Assembly: GCA_949840805.1 (NCBI GenBank)
Contig: CATKXR010000004.1
Coordinates: 1 to 64,000, forward strand
DNA: 64,000 nucleotides
Direction: 5' to 3'
DNA from: an uncultured Lachnospiraceae bacterium
Lineage (GTDB): Bacteria > Bacillota > Clostridia > Lachnospirales > Lachnospiraceae
The notes under the pieces are model-generated. The model worked only from the letters and a program-made list of their open reading frames with translations. It was not told the origin of the DNA and ran no database searches. Both the position numbers and the translations under genes were made by a program. Below are positions 43,963-53,957 of this stretch, in pieces (positions within the stretch are counted from its first letter, which is position 1; every line of letters starts with the position of its first letter).

Positions 43963-44961
43963 ATGAGGAATTACATTGTATTTGATTTAGAGTGGAATCA
44001 GAGCGCGCACGGGAAGGCGGATTCTGTGGTGGATTTCCCTTTTGAGATCATTGAGATCGGGGCAGTAAAGTTAAGGGATGATTTTTCTATGGCAGGTGAG
44101 TTTCACCGGCTCATAAAGCCGCAGGTTTATAAGCAGATGCATTATGCGATTTCGGAAGTGACCCATATGGATATGTGGGAGCTGCGGCACCATGGTGAGG
44201 ATTTTGCCAGCGCGGCAGACGAGTTTATGGAGTGGTGCGGTGACGACTGTGTGTACTGCACCTGGGGTTCTATGGATTTGACGGAACTGCAGCGGAATAT
44301 GAAGTATTTCGGAGTGGAAAATTCTTTTCCAAAACCGCTTTTTTACTATGATATACAGAAATTGTATGCCCGGTTTTATAATAATGGCCTGAAGCCGTCA
44401 CTGGATTCGGCAGTGGAGGAGCTGGGGCTTATGGAAGGAAGATCCTTTCATCGGGCATTGGATGATGCATATTATACAGGAAGGCTGTTGGCACGGATGG
44501 CAGGGGAAGTCGGGGCAGAGAGGCTGCTGATGTATTTGTCCATGGACTATTTCCGTCTGCCGGCCCGTAAGGATGAAGAAGTGCGGATGGTGTTCCCGGA
44601 CTATTCTAAATATGTATCTTTGATTTTTTCTTCCAAGGAAGAAGCCATGAAAGAGCGGTCCGTAGCAGAGATGAAATGTTACAAGTGTGGAAGGATGCTG
44701 CGAAAGAAGGTGCGCTGGTTCACACCTAACCAGAAGATTTATTATGGACTGGCCATCTGTCCTGAGCACGGATACCTGAAGGGGAAGATCCGGATGAAGC
44801 GGGTGGACGACAGCCAGGTATACGTCGTGAAGACATTGAAGCTGACAGACGAGGAAGGAGCCGGGAAGATTCTTGACCGGAAAGATGACGTGCGCAAGAA
44901 GCGGGCGCAGCGAAGCAGGGATAAGAGGAAGCGGCAAAAGAAAATAGCAGAAGGAGAATAA
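43963..44961 (+). CDS. DEDDh exonuclease with C-terminal zinc-finger-like region
   Basis: The 332-aa protein has a DnaQ/KapD-like 3'-5' exonuclease domain (about 1-185): FDLEW with the first D and E, SMDLTELQ region, and the final H-x4-D in FHRALDD. A C-terminal extension carries CYKCGR ... CPEHG, a possible zinc-binding set, and a very basic tail (KKRAQRSRDKRKRQKK) suited to nucleic-acid binding. The substrate is not known; KapD/ERI1-type proteins act on RNA or DNA ends. Confidence 0.85.
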   Translation: MRNYIVFDLEWNQSAHGKADSVVDFPFEIIEIGAVKLRDDFSMAGEFHRLIKPQVYKQMHYAISEVTHMDMWELRHHGEDFASAADEFMEWCGDDCVYCTWGSMDLTELQRNMKYFGVENSFPKPLFYYDIQKLYARFYNNGLKPSLDSAVEELGLMEGRSFHRALDDAYYTGRLLARMAGEVGAERLLMYLSMDYFRLPARKDEEVRMVFPDYSKYVSLIFSSKEEAMKERSVAEMKCYKCGRMLRKKVRWFTPNQKIYYGLAICPEHGYLKGKIRMKRVDDSQVYVVKTLKLTDEEGAGKILDRKDDVRKKRAQRSRDKRKRQKKIAEGE

Positions 44962-44974
44962 AGGAAAGAGGAAT

Positions 44975-45034
44975 AAAGCCGGAGGGGAAGAGACTGCTGT
45001 GTATTGCAGGGGATCTTTTTTCTCCGGCTTTTTC
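44975..45034. terminator. Convergent terminator
   Basis: AAAGCCGGAG (44975-44984) pairs with CTCCGGCTTT (45022-45031) with T-runs, between the exonuclease gene and the opposing carboxypeptidase gene. Confidence 0.8.
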
Positions 45035-45056
45035 GGTAACGTAACAACAGGAACCG

Positions 45057-47297
45057 TCATGTTTTTCGTTTTCTTGGGTATCTGCGTTTCTGGCTGCCCA
45101 AAAGAGATTTTTTTCGTTTTTGCTCTACCAGAAGTTTGAATTCATCACCGGACATGCCGATATCCTGAAGGCGCTGCCGGCGGCGCTGGTAACGGAGCCG
45201 CCGTTCGGCGGATTCTCTCTTACGGCGGAGCTGCATCAGGAACATGATGCCGTAGGCAATGGCAAAAAGGGCGGCTATGGATAATAAAATCCACACGAAG
45301 ACAGGGATGCGGACGGAGAATCCTCTGGAACTTTCACTCTCGGAACCAGGGTCGGGACCATGGGAACCGACATCCTGATAAAAAGGGTCAAGGGCATTGG
45401 CAATCTGCTCGGCATCTGTTTCGGCAGGAACATCCAGAGATTGCACGGTTAAATAATCCGCGGAAGGTTCCGGCATGTTTTTATTTACCATAAGGTAGGC
45501 GGAGCCAACGGTTCTGCCATCATAGTCATAGCTGATCAGGGCCGCCGCGTGTTCCGGCGCGCCGGGAGGAAGATCGTAGGAAATGGACGAGGTGGTATCG
45601 GAAAATTCCCCGTTCAGGGGCAGGGAAAGCCGGCAGTCTTTCTGGACTGTGATCACAGAAAGATCCGTGGTGGGCAGCCCTGCGATAGTAAGGTCATTCT
45701 CTATGGACGTGTAGGTGTCATCCAGTTCCGAAATATCCAGGGAACGGAAATTCCGGAAACCAAAATTCAGTAATGCCCGGGTGTCTGTATAATGCGTGCG
45801 GTGTCCGTTTAGCACTACGGTGATCAGCATCATGTTGTCACGGCGGGCGCAGGTGACTAAAGTATTGCCGGCAAGAGAAGTATAGCCGGTTTTGCCGCCT
45901 ATGGCGCCCGGATAGTAATTGGGGCTGTTCTTTTTTATCATCTGATGTCCCGGATAGATCCGGAGACCTTCCGGGTTCCGTTTGGTGGGAGGAAGATCAT
46001 AGTATAGGGTGGAAGCAATCTGCGCGAAGGTTTCGTTCTGAAATGCTGCCTGGGCAATCAGCGCCATATCATGGGCGGAAGTGTAATGTTCCGGATCATT
46101 TAAGCCGCTCGGATTGTTAAAGTGGGAATCCGTACAGCCCAGGGAGATGGCCTTGGCATTCATCATGGTGGCAAATGCTTCTGTGGTGCTGGCGGTGTGT
46201 TCCGCTAGGGCATTGGCCACTTCATTGGCGGATTTTAACATCATGGCGTATAGGCAGTCGCGCACGGTCATCCGGTCGCCCTCTTCCATGTTGGCGTTAC
46301 TGCTGCCGGATTCTACATTGTATACCGCATTGTGGGAGAAGGCGACTACTTCATCCATCTGGCAGTTTTCGATAATGATCAGAGCGGTTAGGATCTTGGT
46401 GATGCTGGCAGGGTAATATTGTTCATGTATATTCTTTCCGTATAAGACAGCTCCGGAATTGGCGTCAAACAGAATGCAGCCTTCTGCCGAGATGGAAGGC
46501 CCTTCCGGCCATGGAGGCGCGGCAGCGGCATTCTGATGAAACATGCCGGTGAAAAGGAACAGGCATAAAAGGAAGGAGATGTGTCTTTTTCTGGTTAGCC
46601 CAGAAGTGCTTTTGCCTTTTCCGGAAAGCAGGATTGCGGCAAGGCAGAGGAAAAATACTGCAGAGACACAGATTCCATAGGTGATCCCAATCCTGGCGGC
46701 AGTGTCCATGAAGAATGGTTCCGGCACAATATTAATCAGCAGATCCGTAGAAGGGTCTAACATCCAGAGGTCGTTATGAAAGAATATTTTGTGGAAAACA
46801 ATAAAATATTTTGTAAAGTCTGTGGATATTATGGCGGCCAGGGCAGCCAGCAGGGCAAAAAAGAGTACGGTTCCCACGCAGATAGTCCGGGGAAGCACCC
46901 GTCTGATGTCTGCCCTGGTAAGGATGAGCAGCCCTATTGCGGCAAGAATCGTAAAAAGGCACACTCTCCGAATGGCAATGGCAGCCAGAAACAGCCCGCG
47001 TACATCTTCCATGTGGGCGATTTCCCGTTGGTTAAAAAATTCCCTGGGTTGTCCGTCCACAATGGCAGGAACGTGAAGATCCGGCCGCTTCCCTTTTAAA
47101 TAGGCCATCATTTCTTCTGTTACGTCCAGCAGGTCGTCCATTTCCATATGGACGTTGTCCAGCACATTATATTTCATATATTCTTTTTCATAGTAGTCTG
47201 GTGTCCAGTAGGTGACTGCTTCCACGGAGGTGATAAGCAGTGAGACCATCAGGGCAAAAGCGCATAAAATACCAAGAAAATGATGGATGAGTTTCAT
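45057..47297 (-). CDS. DUF1461 membrane module fused to an S11 D-Ala-D-Ala carboxypeptidase
   Basis: The 746-aa protein joins two modules. Residues 1-225 match the DUF1461/TIGR01906 integral-membrane family (N-terminal helix, extracytoplasmic YMKYNVLDN region, three helices at about 103-225). Residues 265-570 are a peptidase S11 domain with S298-I-T-K301, S356-A-N358 and K469-T-G471, preceded by its own hydrophobic segment. A beta-rich part, a final helix (about 670-695) and a basic Arg-rich tail follow. ATG 47297 has AAAGGAA nine bases upstream. It would trim stem peptides at the membrane surface. Confidence 0.85.
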   Translation of the reverse strand: MKLIHHFLGILCAFALMVSLLITSVEAVTYWTPDYYEKEYMKYNVLDNVHMEMDDLLDVTEEMMAYLKGKRPDLHVPAIVDGQPREFFNQREIAHMEDVRGLFLAAIAIRRVCLFTILAAIGLLILTRADIRRVLPRTICVGTVLFFALLAALAAIISTDFTKYFIVFHKIFFHNDLWMLDPSTDLLINIVPEPFFMDTAARIGITYGICVSAVFFLCLAAILLSGKGKSTSGLTRKRHISFLLCLFLFTGMFHQNAAAAPPWPEGPSISAEGCILFDANSGAVLYGKNIHEQYYPASITKILTALIIIENCQMDEVVAFSHNAVYNVESGSSNANMEEGDRMTVRDCLYAMMLKSANEVANALAEHTASTTEAFATMMNAKAISLGCTDSHFNNPSGLNDPEHYTSAHDMALIAQAAFQNETFAQIASTLYYDLPPTKRNPEGLRIYPGHQMIKKNSPNYYPGAIGGKTGYTSLAGNTLVTCARRDNMMLITVVLNGHRTHYTDTRALLNFGFRNFRSLDISELDDTYTSIENDLTIAGLPTTDLSVITVQKDCRLSLPLNGEFSDTTSSISYDLPPGAPEHAAALISYDYDGRTVGSAYLMVNKNMPEPSADYLTVQSLDVPAETDAEQIANALDPFYQDVGSHGPDPGSESESSRGFSVRIPVFVWILLSIAALFAIAYGIMFLMQLRRKRESAERRLRYQRRRQRLQDIGMSGDEFKLLVEQKRKKSLLGSQKRRYPRKRKT

Positions 47298-47418
47298 TTT
47301 GTGCAGTTCCTTTCTTTTCTTCCTATGGCTTATCCGCATTGCGGCTTTCTCTATTTTACTACATTCAGGCTTTTTTTCCAAGATTTTTTGTGTGGTGGAA
47401 TTTTAGAGAAGGATATGG

Positions 47419-47424
47419 TATACT
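47419..47424 (+). promoter_or_regulatory. Extended -10 promoter of the TRIC gene
   Basis: TATACT with TG at 47416-47417 forms an extended -10 about 35 bases before the TTG start. No good -35 is seen. Confidence 0.4.
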
Positions 47425-47460
47425 TTTGGAGTACAAACTTTCTAAAAGGGGACCGGAAAA

Positions 47461-48111
47461 TTGAAAGGGATTACGGTATTTTTTATAATAGAGATGATCG
47501 GCACGGCCGCGTTTGCCTGTTCAGGAGGCATGACAGCCATTCGAAAAGGCCTGGATTTACTGGGAATTATTGTTTTGGGAGTAACTACGGCAGTGGGGGG
47601 AGGCATGCTCAGGGATCTGATCATTGGGATTCATCCTCCTGCTTTGTTTGTAAAGCCGGTGTATGTAAGCGCGGCATTTGTTTCGGTTTTTGTGTTGTTT
47701 ATTATCGTGCGGTTTCATAAGATAAGCCTGGCAGTGCTGGAGTCGGAGCGTTACGAGGCAGTAATGAACTTTCTTGACGCCATCGGGTTAGGGGCATTTA
47801 CGGTTGTGGGCATTGATACGGCCATTGAAGCGGGATTCGGAGAATATCGTTTTCTGATGATTTTTCTGGGAACCCTTACCGGGGTGGGGGGAGGAATCCT
47901 GCGGGATATGATGGCGGGGCAGACGCCGGCTGTGCTGAAAAAGCATGTGTATGCCTGTGCGTCCATTGCCGGGGCCGTGTGCTATGTAGGGCTTCTGAAT
48001 GTAATGGATAATGACCCGGCGATGGTGGTCAGCGCCCTGCTGGTAGTGTTGATCCGGATATTAGCCCGAAAGTATAGATGGAATTTACCGAAAGCCCTGG
48101 GAAAGGAGTAA
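47461..48111 (+). CDS. TRIC-family (UPF0126) membrane channel
   Basis: This 216-aa protein has seven hydrophobic segments and two internal repeats, each with a GGG-x-LRD motif (AVGGGMLRDLIIG and GVGGGILRDMMAG), the UPF0126/TRIC signature. Members are cation channels or glycine transporters. TTG 47461 follows AAAGGGGA at a normal distance. The PAP2 gene starts four bases after its stop. Confidence 0.9.
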   Translation: MKGITVFFIIEMIGTAAFACSGGMTAIRKGLDLLGIIVLGVTTAVGGGMLRDLIIGIHPPALFVKPVYVSAAFVSVFVLFIIVRFHKISLAVLESERYEAVMNFLDAIGLGAFTVVGIDTAIEAGFGEYRFLMIFLGTLTGVGGGILRDMMAGQTPAVLKKHVYACASIAGAVCYVGLLNVMDNDPAMVVSALLVVLIRILARKYRWNLPKALGKE

Positions 48112-48114
48112 TAA

Positions 48115-48666
48115 ATGGAATTACTATGGCAGATTGACAAAAATATTTTATTGTGGATCCAATCTCTCCGGCAGGAATGGATGACGCCATTCTGGAAGGG
48201 GATTACTTTCCTGGGGGATTACGGATGGTTTTGGATCGTCCTGGCCCTGGGGCTTCTTTGTTTTCAAAAGACCAGGAAGACAGGGGCAGTAACCTTGCTG
48301 GCTCTCCTGATTGGCTCCCTGGCGACTAATATCATATGCAAGCCTTTATTTGCCCGGATACGTCCTTATGAGGTAATTGAAGGGCTGGTGCTTTTAGTCC
48401 CTAAACAGATGGATTATTCGTTTCCGTCCGGCCATTCCTGCGCGGCCTTTGCCGGGGCGGCGGTCTGCATGCGGATGCTGCCCCGGTGGTATGGGGGCGG
48501 ACTCTTAATATTGGCCGGGCTGTTGGCATTCTCCCGGCTGTATGTGGGAGTCCATTACCCCAGTGATGTCCTGGGAGGTATTTTGATCGGGATATCAGCT
48601 GGATGGACGGCGTTAAAGTTATATGGCTGTTATCAAAGGCATATTAACGGGATTGCCCCTTCTTGA
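48115..48666 (+). CDS. PAP2-family membrane phosphatase
   Basis: This 183-aa protein carries the three phosphatase motifs: KPLFARIRPYE, PSGHS and SRLYVGVHYPSDVLGG, between five to six membrane helices. Likely substrates are undecaprenyl pyrophosphate or phosphatidyl phosphates. Its last 23 bases overlap the 3' end of the opposing V-ATPase D gene, with no terminator between them. Confidence 0.92.
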   Translation: MELLWQIDKNILLWIQSLRQEWMTPFWKGITFLGDYGWFWIVLALGLLCFQKTRKTGAVTLLALLIGSLATNIICKPLFARIRPYEVIEGLVLLVPKQMDYSFPSGHSCAAFAGAAVCMRMLPRWYGGGLLILAGLLAFSRLYVGVHYPSDVLGGILIGISAGWTALKLYGCYQRHINGIAPS

Positions 48667-49261
48667 TTACCTTTAGCCGGGTGAATTCTTCCCTTTCCTT
48701 TTCTTCCAGAGCGTTGGTAATGTCTGCGATCAGAGCCTCATAGGCAGGAATTGTGATATTTTTTAATGCATTAGCCCGTTTCTGCGTCTTGCGGATGCTG
48801 CCCGCAAGGCGGTAAGCAGAGTTCTCTACCATGGAAAGCCGGATGGTCAGATTTTTTACCTCCTCGAAGTGGAGCCTTGCTTCATCTAATGCTTCATCTG
48901 TGCTGTAATAAGCATAAGAAAGCTTCATGGGGGTCTCTTCATGGCGGACGAGAGGAATTTCCGTACCCATAATGCTGCGGGTCTTGATCTGGACGGAATC
49001 TTCAATCGGCACAGATTTGGCCATTTCTTCCACGAAATGGATTCCCAACTCAATATTGGCATGCTGCAGCGCTTCATAAGCCGCGGAGAAGGCAGAATCG
49101 ATTTCTGACTGAATATCTTTAGCCTGGCCGATCAGCCCCATCAGTTCCCGCAGCAGGATGTTTCGCTTTTTATCCATCAGTTCATATCCCTGACGGGCAA
49201 GAGCAAGGGAGTTTTTTGCCAGGATCAGATTGCCCTTGGTGGGAAATGTGTTAGGGTTCAT
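48644..49261 (-). CDS. V/A-type ATPase subunit D
   Basis: The 205-aa central-stalk subunit is a long coiled coil: [21 protein letters not shown] at the start and [25 protein letters not shown] near the C terminus are family signatures. It turns with F inside the AB ring. It is the last gene of the operon and overlaps the B gene by four bases. Confidence 0.95.
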   Translation of the reverse strand: MNPNTFPTKGNLILAKNSLALARQGYELMDKKRNILLRELMGLIGQAKDIQSEIDSAFSAAYEALQHANIELGIHFVEEMAKSVPIEDSVQIKTRSIMGTEIPLVRHEETPMKLSYAYYSTDEALDEARLHFEEVKNLTIRLSMVENSAYRLAGSIRKTQKRANALKNITIPAYEALIADITNALEEKEREEFTRLKVIKKGQSR

Positions 49262-50640
49262 GAAATCCTCTCCTTATAATACTGATCCAGAATCTTGGTA
49301 TCGATCCGGTCTAACTCTTCTCGCGGCAGCAGTCCCAAAAGTTCCCATCCAATCTTTAATGTCTCGATAATGTTCCGGTTATCATAAGGATCCTGTCCCA
49401 CAAAACGTTGTTCAAATTCTTTTCCGAATTTCAGATATTTTTTGTCCAGAGGAGAAAGTTCGTCTTCGCCGATAACGGAAGCCAGAGCCCTGGCATCGCC
49501 TACCTTGGCGTAGCAGGAAAAAAGCTGATTGGCCACAGACTGGTGGTCCGCCCTGGTGTATCCTTCTCCGATCCCGTCCTTCATCAGGCGGGACAGGCTG
49601 GGCAGCACGTTAATAGGCGGATAGACGGACTGGCCGTGAAGGCTTCGGTCCAGCACAATCTGTCCCTCGGTGATATAGCCGGTCAGATCGGGAATCGGGT
49701 GCGTAATATCGTCGCCTGGCATGGTCAGAATGGGGATCTGGGTTACGGAACCATTTACGCCTTTCACGATTCCTGCACGTTCGTACAGGGCGGCAAGTTC
49801 ACTGTACAGATATCCGGGAAAGCCCTTTCTGGAAGGAATCTCCCCTTTGGAGGAGGAGACTTCACGCATGGCTTCGGCAAAGGATGTCATATCGGTCAGG
49901 ATTACCAGGATATGCATCCCTCTTTCAAAGGCAAGGTATTCGGCCAGCGTCAACGCGACTTTCGGTGTGATCAGACGTTCTACTACCGGGTCGTTGGCCA
50001 GGTTCATAAACATAGCCACATGGGAGGAGACCCCGGTCTCCTCAAAAGTTCTGCGGAAAAAATCCGCTACATCATGCTTTACGCCCATTGCAGCGAACAC
50101 AATTGCGAATTCTTCATCAGAATCGTCACCCAGAGAAGCCTGCTGTACAATCTGGGCGGCAAGCTGGTCATGGGGAAGTCCGCTTCCTGAAAAGATAGGG
50201 AGCTTCTGGCCCCGGATCAGGGTCATAAGCCCGTCAATGGCAGAAATTCCGGTACGGATATAGTTCCTTGGATATTCCCGTGTTACCGGGTTTAAAGGCT
50301 GGCCGTTAACATCCAGCGTTTTTTCGGGGACGATATCTCCCAGGCCGTCAATAGGGATACCGATGCCATTAAAAGTCCTGCCTAACATTTCTTCTGATAC
50401 TCCCAACTCCATGGGATGGCCTGTCAGGCGGGTTTTCACACCCTGAAGGGTAAGTCCTTCTGTACCTGCAAATACCTGGATGACGGCATGGTCTTCACTG
50501 ATTTCAATGATCCGGCCCAGTTTCTTTTTGCCGTCGTCTGTGGTCATTTCCACAATCTCGTCATAGGCAGCTCCCTGAACACCTTCCAGCACCACCATGG
50601 GACCCTGGATTGCATTTAACCCTAAATATTGAATGGACAT
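49258..50640 (-). CDS. V/A-type ATPase subunit B
   Basis: The 460-aa non-catalytic nucleotide-binding subunit has family motifs [27 protein letters not shown] and [17 protein letters not shown]. In place of a P-loop it has the GSGLPHD stretch, as expected for B. It forms the hexamer with A. The gap from A is 33 bases with AGGAGG. Confidence 0.96.
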   Translation of the reverse strand: MSIQYLGLNAIQGPMVVLEGVQGAAYDEIVEMTTDDGKKKLGRIIEISEDHAVIQVFAGTEGLTLQGVKTRLTGHPMELGVSEEMLGRTFNGIGIPIDGLGDIVPEKTLDVNGQPLNPVTREYPRNYIRTGISAIDGLMTLIRGQKLPIFSGSGLPHDQLAAQIVQQASLGDDSDEEFAIVFAAMGVKHDVADFFRRTFEETGVSSHVAMFMNLANDPVVERLITPKVALTLAEYLAFERGMHILVILTDMTSFAEAMREVSSSKGEIPSRKGFPGYLYSELAALYERAGIVKGVNGSVTQIPILTMPGDDITHPIPDLTGYITEGQIVLDRSLHGQSVYPPINVLPSLSRLMKDGIGEGYTRADHQSVANQLFSCYAKVGDARALASVIGEDELSPLDKKYLKFGKEFEQRFVGQDPYDNRNIIETLKIGWELLGLLPREELDRIDTKILDQYYKERIS

Positions 50641-50673
50641 ATTTACCTCCTGCGGCGCGTTGCGGCGCCCCGT

Positions 50674-52455
50674 TTATGCGTTCCGTTCCAGGACATCATC
50701 ATAGAAACGGTCTATAAGCTTTTTATAATCTTCCAGCATGGCAAGCCGGTCGTTCGGTACGTCATATTTGATGGCAGTTACCTTGTCGAAAACAGAATCC
50801 TCTTTCAGCACGGACATAGGCATACCCATGGAGATCAGGGAGCGGGATTTCTGATACAGATATAAGATGATCTCCATCATCTTAAACTGCTTTTCCAGAG
50901 GAACACAAGTATCGTCTTTATGGAAGGCATTCTGCTGTAAAAAGCCTACACGGATAACCTTGGCAATCTCCAGGATCAGTTTTTGGTCGTCTGGCAGCAC
51001 ATCGCTTCCGATCAGCTTTACAATCTCCATAAGGCTGCTTTCCTGGGAAAGCAGGGATACGATCTGATTGCGGTAATCCACGAAATCCCGGTTTACATGG
51101 TCGGAATACCAGGAGGCCAGGTCATTCATATAATCGGAGTAACTGGTCAGCCAGGAGATGGCCGGGAAATGCCTGGCGTAGGCAAGGCTTTTGTCCAGAC
51201 CCCAGAAGCAGCGGACAAAACGTTTGGTATTCTGCGTCACCGGCTCGGAAAAATCTCCGCCCTGAGGTGAAACGGCGCCGATGATGGAGACGCTGCCTTC
51301 TGTACCGTTCAGATTTTCCATCAAACCGGCACGCTCGTAAAAGGCGGAAAGCCTGGAAGCCAGGTAGGCCGGAAATCCTTCCTCCGCCGGCATCTCTTCC
51401 AGACGGCCGGAAAGCTCACGCAGGGCCTCCGCCCATCGGGATGTGGAATCTGCCATGATCGCCACATGATATCCCATATCCCTGTAATATTCTGCCAGGG
51501 TAAGCCCGGAGTAAAGGCTTGCCTCACGGGCGGCTACCGGCATGTTGGAAGTGTTGGCGATCAGGGTGGTGCGGTCCATAAGGGGCCTGCCCGTTTTCGG
51601 GTCTGTCAGCTCACTGAATTCTTCCAGGACCTGGGTCATTTCATTGCCCCTCTCTCCACAACCGATATATATGATGATATTGGCGTCGGACCATTTGGCG
51701 ATCTGGTGCTGGGTCATAGTCTTGCCGGTGCCGAACCCGCCCGGAATAGCGGCGGTTCCGCCTTTGGCCAGAGGAAATAAAGTATCCAGGATCCTTTGCC
51801 CGGTTACAAGGGGCTGGCCTGCAGGAAAACGCCGGGCTACGGGACGCGCCTGGCGGATCGGCCATTTTTGGGTCATTGTCAGGGTTTCCTGGCTTCCGTC
51901 ATCATGCTGCAGGGTCAAAAGGGGGTCGCTGATTGTGTACTCGCCGTCCGCCGCAGTCTCCAGCACATAACCTTCCTTATCCGGGGGAACCATGACCTTG
52001 TGGAGGATGGCAGGTGTCTCAGGAACTTCTGCGATGACAGTGCCGCCGCATATCCGGTCTCCTTTCCTGACGGTCATATGGACCTGCCATTTTTTTGCCG
52101 TATCCAGAGATTCGACGTTGACGCCCCGGTTGATGTAAGCGCCGCCGGCCTTTGCAATTTCACTTAAAGGGCGTTCGATTCCGTCGAAGATATTATTCAG
52201 GATACCGGGGGCAAGGGTAACGGTGACTGGGGCGCCTGTGCCAGTGACCGTCTCGCCAGGTTTGATTCCGGTGGTTTCTTCATAGACCTGAATCGTGGTC
52301 TTTTCTGCTGCCAGGCCGATCACCTCTCCCACCAGGCGTTGTCTTCCCACATAGACCATTTCATTCATCATAAATCCGGCGTCTTCCTTAAGCTGGACTA
52401 TGGGACCGTTGATTTTATATATAATACCGGTCTTCTCAGATTTTGCTTGCGGCAT
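50674..52455 (-). CDS. V/A-type ATPase catalytic subunit A
   Basis: This 593-aa catalytic subunit has P-loop GGFGTGKTMTQHQ, the NSNMPVAAREASIY-like stretch (NTSNMPVAAREASLYSG) and the bulge domain typical of V/A-ATPases. ATG 52455, eight bases after GGAGG, is preferred to the longer frame and overlaps the E gene by 20 bases. Confidence 0.97.
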   Translation of the reverse strand: MPQAKSEKTGIIYKINGPIVQLKEDAGFMMNEMVYVGRQRLVGEVIGLAAEKTTIQVYEETTGIKPGETVTGTGAPVTVTLAPGILNNIFDGIERPLSEIAKAGGAYINRGVNVESLDTAKKWQVHMTVRKGDRICGGTVIAEVPETPAILHKVMVPPDKEGYVLETAADGEYTISDPLLTLQHDDGSQETLTMTQKWPIRQARPVARRFPAGQPLVTGQRILDTLFPLAKGGTAAIPGGFGTGKTMTQHQIAKWSDANIIIYIGCGERGNEMTQVLEEFSELTDPKTGRPLMDRTTLIANTSNMPVAAREASLYSGLTLAEYYRDMGYHVAIMADSTSRWAEALRELSGRLEEMPAEEGFPAYLASRLSAFYERAGLMENLNGTEGSVSIIGAVSPQGGDFSEPVTQNTKRFVRCFWGLDKSLAYARHFPAISWLTSYSDYMNDLASWYSDHVNRDFVDYRNQIVSLLSQESSLMEIVKLIGSDVLPDDQKLILEIAKVIRVGFLQQNAFHKDDTCVPLEKQFKMMEIILYLYQKSRSLISMGMPMSVLKEDSVFDKVTAIKYDVPNDRLAMLEDYKKLIDRFYDDVLERNA

Positions 52456-53077
52456 CAAAGCTCCCTCCTTTTTTGCTGTCTTTGGGGGCATCTTCTGTCA
52501 GGCTTAAATCAAGATGAAAACTTTCCCGTGCTTCTGCCAGCTTCGTCTGGAAGGAGTTGTCTATTAAAATCCTGCGGGAAGGAAGAGCAGCACGGGTGCC
52601 TCCCATGAAAGGTTCATCATTCAGCCGGATGTGGACGGACGGATAGTTTTTGGCAAGGCGGTCCGACTTATCTTTGTCAGAAGGGTCGAGATAGATGAAA
52701 AGTTCATCTTCTCCTGCAAGGCTTACGGCGTCCTGGAACTGACGGTTTAAAAGCCTTTCGTATTCCGGTGTCCGGCGGTAAGTTTCAAGTTTGTCTTGAA
52801 GGTCTGCGAATAATTTTTCTTTTAATTCTTCCTGTTTTTGTCCCAGCATACGTTTTAAGTTTAACAGTTCCATGGAAAGCTGTTTATTGATATCCCGCTC
52901 GATCTTATCCGTCTCCTGACGTACTTCAAGCTGGGAGCGATGCCTGGCGTCTTTTTGGTGTTCCTCGAAGGATTTTTCCAGGGAAGCCGTGTATTCTTTT
53001 ATCATGCGGCTGCTTCTGGCCCGGGCATCCTCCATACAGGTATCCAGGAAATGTTTTAATTTCTCCTCTGTGGTCAA
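52436..53077 (-). CDS. V/A-type ATPase subunit E
   Basis: This 213-aa peripheral-stalk protein is a long helix at the N terminus (about 1-110, rich in Glu, Lys and Gln) with a globular C-terminal part (VHIRLNDEPFMGGTRAALPS). It starts at TTG with an AGGTGA upstream. It pairs with the small subunit H to form the stator. Confidence 0.85.
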   Translation of the reverse strand: MTTEEKLKHFLDTCMEDARARSSRMIKEYTASLEKSFEEHQKDARHRSQLEVRQETDKIERDINKQLSMELLNLKRMLGQKQEELKEKLFADLQDKLETYRRTPEYERLLNRQFQDAVSLAGEDELFIYLDPSDKDKSDRLAKNYPSVHIRLNDEPFMGGTRAALPSRRILIDNSFQTKLAEARESFHLDLSLTEDAPKDSKKGGSFDAASKI

Positions 53078-53107
53078 AGAGTCACCTGCTTTCTTTTAGG
53101 GCATTAT

Positions 53108-53416
53108 CTATAATTTCAATCCGATCGCTTCATTTACATAAGAAGTGATAAAATCCGGCTTGCGGCCGGTTCCGTGGCGGTCAGGAATCTCGACAAACAG
53201 GGGGAGCTTATGGTTCAGCTTTGCATCGTTTACCAGCTCCGGAAATTCCCTGCCGAATTTTTCTGTCAAAAGTACGATTCCGATCTCCCGGTCGGCCAGG
53301 ACTTTATCCAGCTCTCTTTGAAGCTCCTGCTTTTCATGGACGACAACGCCCTCTATGCCGGCCAACCGCATGCCGGTCCAGGTATCGACGTTGTCACTGA
53401 TCAGATACATTTTCAT
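53108..53416 (-). CDS. V/A-type ATPase subunit F
   Basis: The 102-aa protein has a CheY-like fold: MYLISDNVDTWTGMRLAGIEG at the start and IGIVLLTEKFG in the middle are typical of subunit F, which joins D in the central shaft. It starts four bases after the K gene's stop. Confidence 0.92.
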   Translation of the reverse strand: MKMYLISDNVDTWTGMRLAGIEGVVVHEKQELQRELDKVLADREIGIVLLTEKFGREFPELVNDAKLNHKLPLFVEIPDRHGTGRKPDFITSYVNEAIGLKL

Positions 53417-53420
53417 GGGA

Positions 53421-53852
53421 TTACAGTTTACCCAGGATCATGAAGGAGATGATCAGCCCATACAGACATACACCTTCGGCAAGACCGACGAAGATGAGTG
53501 ATTTACCAAGGATGGAGCCGTCTTCACTGATGGCGCCCAGGGCAGCGGAAGCCGCGGCCGATACGGCAATGCCGCCTCCGATACAGGACATCCCGGTTGA
53601 GAGCGCGGCGGCAAGATAACCCCATCCTGCTGCGCTTGCGGCAGCCGTTTCTGCGGTCTGTGCGGCGGCGGCATTTCCTGTAAACATGACTGCGCTTGCC
53701 GTGAACAAAGTGCCTGCAAAAAGCAGTATGTTGATGCCAAGAGCCCTTTTATAGCGTCCCCGGGTCTTCTCCCCGGCGGCAAAGACGCCGAAAGGCACGC
53801 CGATACTTAAAAGCAAAGCTATGGACAAGGTAATCTTTGTCAGTAATGTCAT
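53421..53852 (-). CDS. V/A-type ATPase rotor subunit K
   Basis: The 143-aa proteolipid has an N-terminal hydrophobic segment (about 7-27) plus one helical hairpin, with the ion-binding Glu in VGLAEGVCLYG. Enterococcal NtpK has two hairpins in about 156 residues; this form has a signal-like helix and one hairpin. Whether it carries sodium or protons cannot be decided, though the Gln/Thr-rich loop region would be worth comparing. Confidence 0.93.
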   Translation of the reverse strand: MTLLTKITLSIALLLSIGVPFGVFAAGEKTRGRYKRALGINILLFAGTLFTASAVMFTGNAAAAQTAETAAASAAGWGYLAAALSTGMSCIGGGIAVSAAASAALGAISEDGSILGKSLIFVGLAEGVCLYGLIISFMILGKL

Positions 53853-53957
53853 GGTTAAATCCTCCTGTTATATGGTTATTTTATTTTGATATTAAAATTT
53901 ATCGGCAGTTCTGAATGAGCCTTAATGGCTGCGGCTTCCGAGGATGCAGCCCGGGGC

